Below are positions 60,818 to 64,000 of a stretch of DNA of 64,000 bases, in pieces. Below the pieces are notes generated by a model. It made no database searches. It saw only the letters and a list, made by a program, of their open reading frames with translations, and was not told the origin of the DNA. The stretch spans positions 8,122,001 to 8,186,000 of the forward strand of contig BSYQ01000003.1 of the NCBI GenBank assembly GCA_030272585.1. The letters run 5' to 3'. This stretch comes from Bryopsis sp. KO-2023 (lineage: Eukaryota; Chlorophyta; Ulvophyceae; Bryopsidales; Bryopsidaceae). The translations under genes and the position numbers were made by a program. Position 1 is the first letter of the stretch; every line of letters begins with the position of its first letter.

Positions 60818-60920
60818 CCGATCATTGCTAAAATCGGTTCTAGGACGCAGTTATGATGTCGGATTACTGCTGTGACCTAATATTACCTTAGTTTTGGAAG
60901 ATCGATCAGATCCATAGTAT

Positions 60921-60930
60921 GCCTGAGATC
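60921..60930. repeat. Target-site duplication, right copy
   Basis: Second GCCTGAGATC, directly right of the inserted element. Confidence 0.85.
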
Positions 60931-63900
60931 CGGTATCGATCAGGCAGGATTTTAGTTGACAATTGTGGATGGTGATGGGTGTGTGGAGTAGGGATGGTGG
61001 TGGGGAAACTGCTGCGTACTGCGAAGTGCTCTTTACAGTGTTAGTAATTTTGGGTGTTTGCTTTTTCTTCCTACAGTTTTTTTCCGAGTGGCCCTTCCAC
61101 CCACAGTAGCCACACTGTTGATCCCTGTCCGCTTGGAGCGCAGCCACCGTGTCCTGAAGCCCTTTAAGCTGTGCCTGGAGTTCCGTCGTCGGGGTCGTTG
61201 AAACGACACTGCTCCACATCCATCGCAAAATCCATTCGCCAGTGGTGGTCGCGAGTGTGACGACCGGCAGCTTCCCCAAAGTGCGAAGAGACCCCTTGAT
61301 CGTCTTGATGACACTCGAAAGCTTGAGGTAAGCGAAAGCGAGGACGTTTACCAGAAAGAACGCCAGGAACGCTCCAAAAAGCTGCGACAGCACATCCAGG
61401 CGTGACGAGAACCAATGGCGGGTCCGTTTGGGCATGGCGCCAAAAACGTCGAATGGGTCGTTGAAGAAAGTCCGCACTGCAGTGGACAGTGAAGAAGTGG
61501 CCTGGAAAAAAGCGCTGGTGAAAAGAGTGAGACAGGTATCCCATTTGGCGCATGTTTCTTTCTGTTTTCCTTGTCCTGTAGGTAGTCGGAAAAAAGAAAA
61601 CCACCCCGCCGTTTTGATGAGGGGGTCCTTTGCGCGGGGGTTGTCCCATTGGTGTTCCAGCTTGGGTGGAGGTGTAGGGTCGGCAGGTGGGGGTTGGTCA
61701 CCGCGTTCGCGGATGTACCAGTGATTAGGGTGTTCGCGTAGTCGTCTCTCATCGCGGAGTTGCTCCGAGAGGGACATAACTTTTGCTCTGAGCTTCACTT
61801 TCTCTTTTTCCAACGCTGCCAATTCCTTGTCTTGAGCTGTCGCAAAAATGCCTCCGTCCACTGTGTGTATGCAGGTGGTCGAAACGAAAATGGTGAGCCA
61901 AGCGAGCAAGAGATGGTAGCGCTGGAGGTGATCTTGGTGGTAGATGCCGCGAGGGCGGCGGCCGGGTCCCGTTCTGGGCGTGAGCTCGGCTGTGCTCCAC
62001 AGGGACCCCGTGAGTTGTTGTACCAATCGAAGGGGGCCCCGCCAGTGGGGCTGGAGCTTGTCTTCTCTCTTCGCTGCTTGGACTGCGTCATAGTGCCACA
62101 CCAGGTCACCTGGGTGGAGTTCTTGGGGGACGACCTTGCGTAGGCTGTTCCTGTAGGCGCGTTGTTTGTTTGCTCGTTCCCGTGCAGTCCATTGTGTGGC
62201 CGCAGAGCTGGTCCAAAGCTGCTGGGGGGAGGCGCCGGTGGTGCTGTTCGGCGTAGTATTGATGGCCCGCACGGCAGCCTCGAGGTGATGGGGCCATTCG
62301 TGGGTGCTGTTGTGCAGAAGTTTTTTGATGCGGTCCTCGAGGGTGCGATGGAAACGCTCCACCAAACCATTGGAATTGTGTTTGTGTGGGGGGGTGTAAA
62401 TCAGTTCGACGCCTTTGTCTTTGCTCCAGGTGCGCATGGCGTTCGAACTGTTGTAGCCGGCCCCATCGAGGATGAGGAGCACAGGGTAGCCGTGGTTGCT
62501 GGCCCAGCGATCCAAAGCGGCCATGATGGTGTCCGACGTCACGGTTTTGGAGGCCATGGCCTGGCTGCGTCGAGTGCAACTGTCCACGACGCAGGTGATG
62601 AATTTCTCGCCAGTGGTAGCTGGCGTGAGGGGCCCTATAACATCCAGATGAAGCACAGTGCCGGGGGAATCACCGTAAGGCAGTTGGCCCCAGGGACGGC
62701 GTTGGGTGAGGGGGCGAAAAATGGCGCAGGTGGGGCAGGTGGCGACGACCTCAGAAATGACGTTTTTGGGGATAGTGTGACCGGCCTGTTGGGCGTGGAG
62801 GTGTGTCTTCTGAACACCCCAGTGCTCCTTGCGGTGGAGGTTCCAGGCCTGTTGGTGGGGTGTGAGGGTGATGGTGGTGTTGACGGTTGGTGGGTCTATG
62901 GAGGTGGGGCGACTGAGGAGGTCAGCAGCAACGTTAGTGGACCCTGGGAGAAATTCGAACGTTGTGTGGGTTTCGTTACCCAGTATCCAGGCCCAGAGGC
63001 GGCCCACCCTTTTGTCGTTTTTCCCGAGTCCTCCTGTTCGCATCTGCTCGGCGAGGGCCTGATTGTCAGTTCGTAGAGTGGTGGGGGTGTTACCGCGATA
63101 CGCCGCTGTTTTCTGGAGGGCCCATTTGACGGCTTTCAGCTCGCCTAGGAACGACGATGTGGGTTCCGTGAGACGAGTGCTTCCAAAATCGATGAGGTGG
63201 GTTTTGTCTTGAGTGTCGTGGGCGAATAGAATGTAGCCCGCGTGGTCACCGGACCAATCGGTCTCGAGTGTGAAAGTTCGTGCTGTGAGGCCTGGGAGGG
63301 CGAGATCCGTTTGGTGGTCGACGGCGTAGGCGATGAAGGTTTGGAGTTCCTTCTGGACGTCGTTTTTCCATTGTGTGATATCAGGGGCATCGGTGTATGC
63401 TGCCAGGAGCTTTCTGAGGGTGTCGAGGTGATGTTCCAGCTTGGGGATGGTTTTCCTGCAATATGAGAAAATACCAATGATCCTGGCGAGGTCAGTGGTG
63501 TCGTTGATAGGGCCGAGTTCGGTTAGTTTTTCCTTGAGAAATGGTTTGTGGGACCATTGGCCGTCGTGGAGGTGGTAGCCGAGGAACTCGACTTCCTGTG
63601 CGAGCCAGGTCACTTTTTGGTAGTTTACTTTTAGGCCGTATTCGTGGAGGACCGAAAACACTTCGTGGAGCTTCTTGTGGAGTTCCCCCGCAGTAGGGGC
63701 GCCGAGTAAGATGTCGTCTGCGTATATCACGCAATCCAAGTGTCCGAGTATGCTTGTGATCCTGTCTGAGAAGAGAGTTGGGCTCCAGCACCAGCCTTGG
63801 GGGAGGCGATTCCACTTGTATCGCCGCCCCTGCCACGTAAAGGAGAAGAGGGGCGACAGTTCAGGTGATATCGCGAGCCCAAAGAAAGCGTCCTTGAGGT

Positions 63901-64000
63901 CTATTTTTGCATAAACCTTCCACTCGGCCTTGACTTTCCAGATGGTGCGCCATGGGTCGGAGAAAACCATGCCCAACTTTTTGAAATATCCGTTGAGGCG
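60921..64000 (-). CDS. Chimeric retrotransposon ORF: RT-RNase H-integrase (copy 2) fused to Gag-like region, zinc knuckle and protease start
   Basis: One open frame enters from the right edge with RT (VIYADDILLG), RNase H and integrase almost identical to copy 1. At about 61913 the integrase C-terminus (DHLQRYH) runs in frame into another region: a hydrophobic signal-like LLLAWLTIFVSTTCIHTVDG, a coiled coil (LAALEKEKVKLRAKVMSLSE), a Pro-rich link, hydrophobic stretches including LFGAFLAFFLVNVLAFAYL, a CCHC knuckle CGYCGWKGHSEKNC at about 61120-61079, and the protease active-site motif LIDTGSQA at about 60945-60922. The frame then reads 20-odd codons into the inserted element and stops at 60851. 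Gag-knuckle-protease is the normal order for the front of a gypsy element, so this is best read as the end of one element joined to the beginning of the next. Confidence 0.85.
61913..64000. repeat. Direct repeat, right copy (partner 56786-58873)
   Basis: Almost identical to 56786-58873 at offset 5,127. It is cut by the window edge, so the true length is at least 2,088 bp. Confidence 0.93.

Larger units (their letters stand above)
59920..60920. mobile_element. 1,001-bp TIR element of GATCGG-rich repeats inserted in the protease gene
   Basis: Left end ATACTATGGATCCGATC (59920-59936) and right end GATCAGATCCATAGTAT (60904-60920) are inverted repeats, 16 of 17 matching. The 10 bases GCCTGAGATC occur on both sides (59910-59919 and 60921-60930): a target duplication. 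Inside, dozens of GATC/GATCGG units flank a central palindrome with two tRNA-like units; an A19 run lies at 60799-60817. There is no coding capacity for a transposase. A 10-bp duplication fits Mutator-like (9-11 bp) better than hAT (8 bp) elements, but the ends match no family I know. Confidence 0.85.

Noticed and set aside
59920-60850. CRISPR-like array or satellite from the GATCGG repeats
   Set aside because: Units are irregular in spacing with no unique spacers, and the block is bounded by TIRs and a target duplication, so it belongs to a transposon.
60851-60920. Native C-terminus of the Gag-protease protein
   Set aside because: The last 20-odd codons come from the inserted element's terminal repeat, so they are an accident of the insertion.

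Overview
The window is nuclear DNA of a photosynthetic eukaryote. Nearly every gene is split by short GT-AG introns, there are no operons, and the products include a chlorophyll a/b LHCII apoprotein, a THF1/Psb29 thylakoid protein, an ENH1-type PDZ-rubredoxin, a plant-style arginine-rich tandem CCCH finger protein and an EDR2-like PH-START-DUF1336 protein. That set points to the green lineage, most likely a streptophyte alga. The species cannot be fixed from the sequence alone.

Layout: 1-2466 (-) Kelch/BTB-BACK protein running off the left edge; 3892-5443 (-) bZIP factor; 6902-7981 (+) PPR-type protein; 10038-14848 (-) EDR2-like lipid-binding protein, divergent from 15264-16355 (+) LHCII; 18138-20861 (-) unrecognised protein sharing a 75-bp promoter with 20937-23296 (+) DUF4864-like protein; 24060-25919 (+) small unrecognised membrane protein with a TIR element in its first intron; 26463-28264 (+) MAM33/p32; 28816-29994 (+) NSE4; 30879-32433 (+) THF1; 33408-35785 (+) tandem CCCH protein; 35786-40808 gene-free, homopolymer-rich; 40809-46917 (+) prominin-like pentaspan protein; 47249-48780 (-) unrecognised protein, divergent from 49033-50112 (+) ENH1; 50530-55279 (-) LRR protein.

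The right end (about 56.1-64.0 kb) is retrotransposon sequence on the minus strand. A 2,088-bp segment carrying most of RT, RNase H and integrase is present twice, offset by exactly 5,127 bp and almost identical. The upstream copy's integrase runs in frame, with no LTR between, into a Gag-like region that has a signal-like segment, a coiled coil, hydrophobic membrane-like segments, a CCHC zinc knuckle and a DTG protease motif. The protease is cut by a 1,001-bp insertion with terminal inverted repeats and a 10-bp target duplication. The insertion is made of GATCGG-rich repeats around a palindrome that carries two divergent tRNA-like units. It matches no element I know and is the best candidate here for something undescribed.

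The ordinary genes are individual housekeeping, photosynthesis and regulatory loci, not one pathway. Three act in the chloroplast (LHCII, THF1, ENH1). Three head-to-head pairs (14.8/15.3, 20.86/20.94 and 48.8/49.0 kb) probably share promoters. Exon joins given as exact positions were checked for GT-AG and reading phase by eye; those marked 'about' were not.
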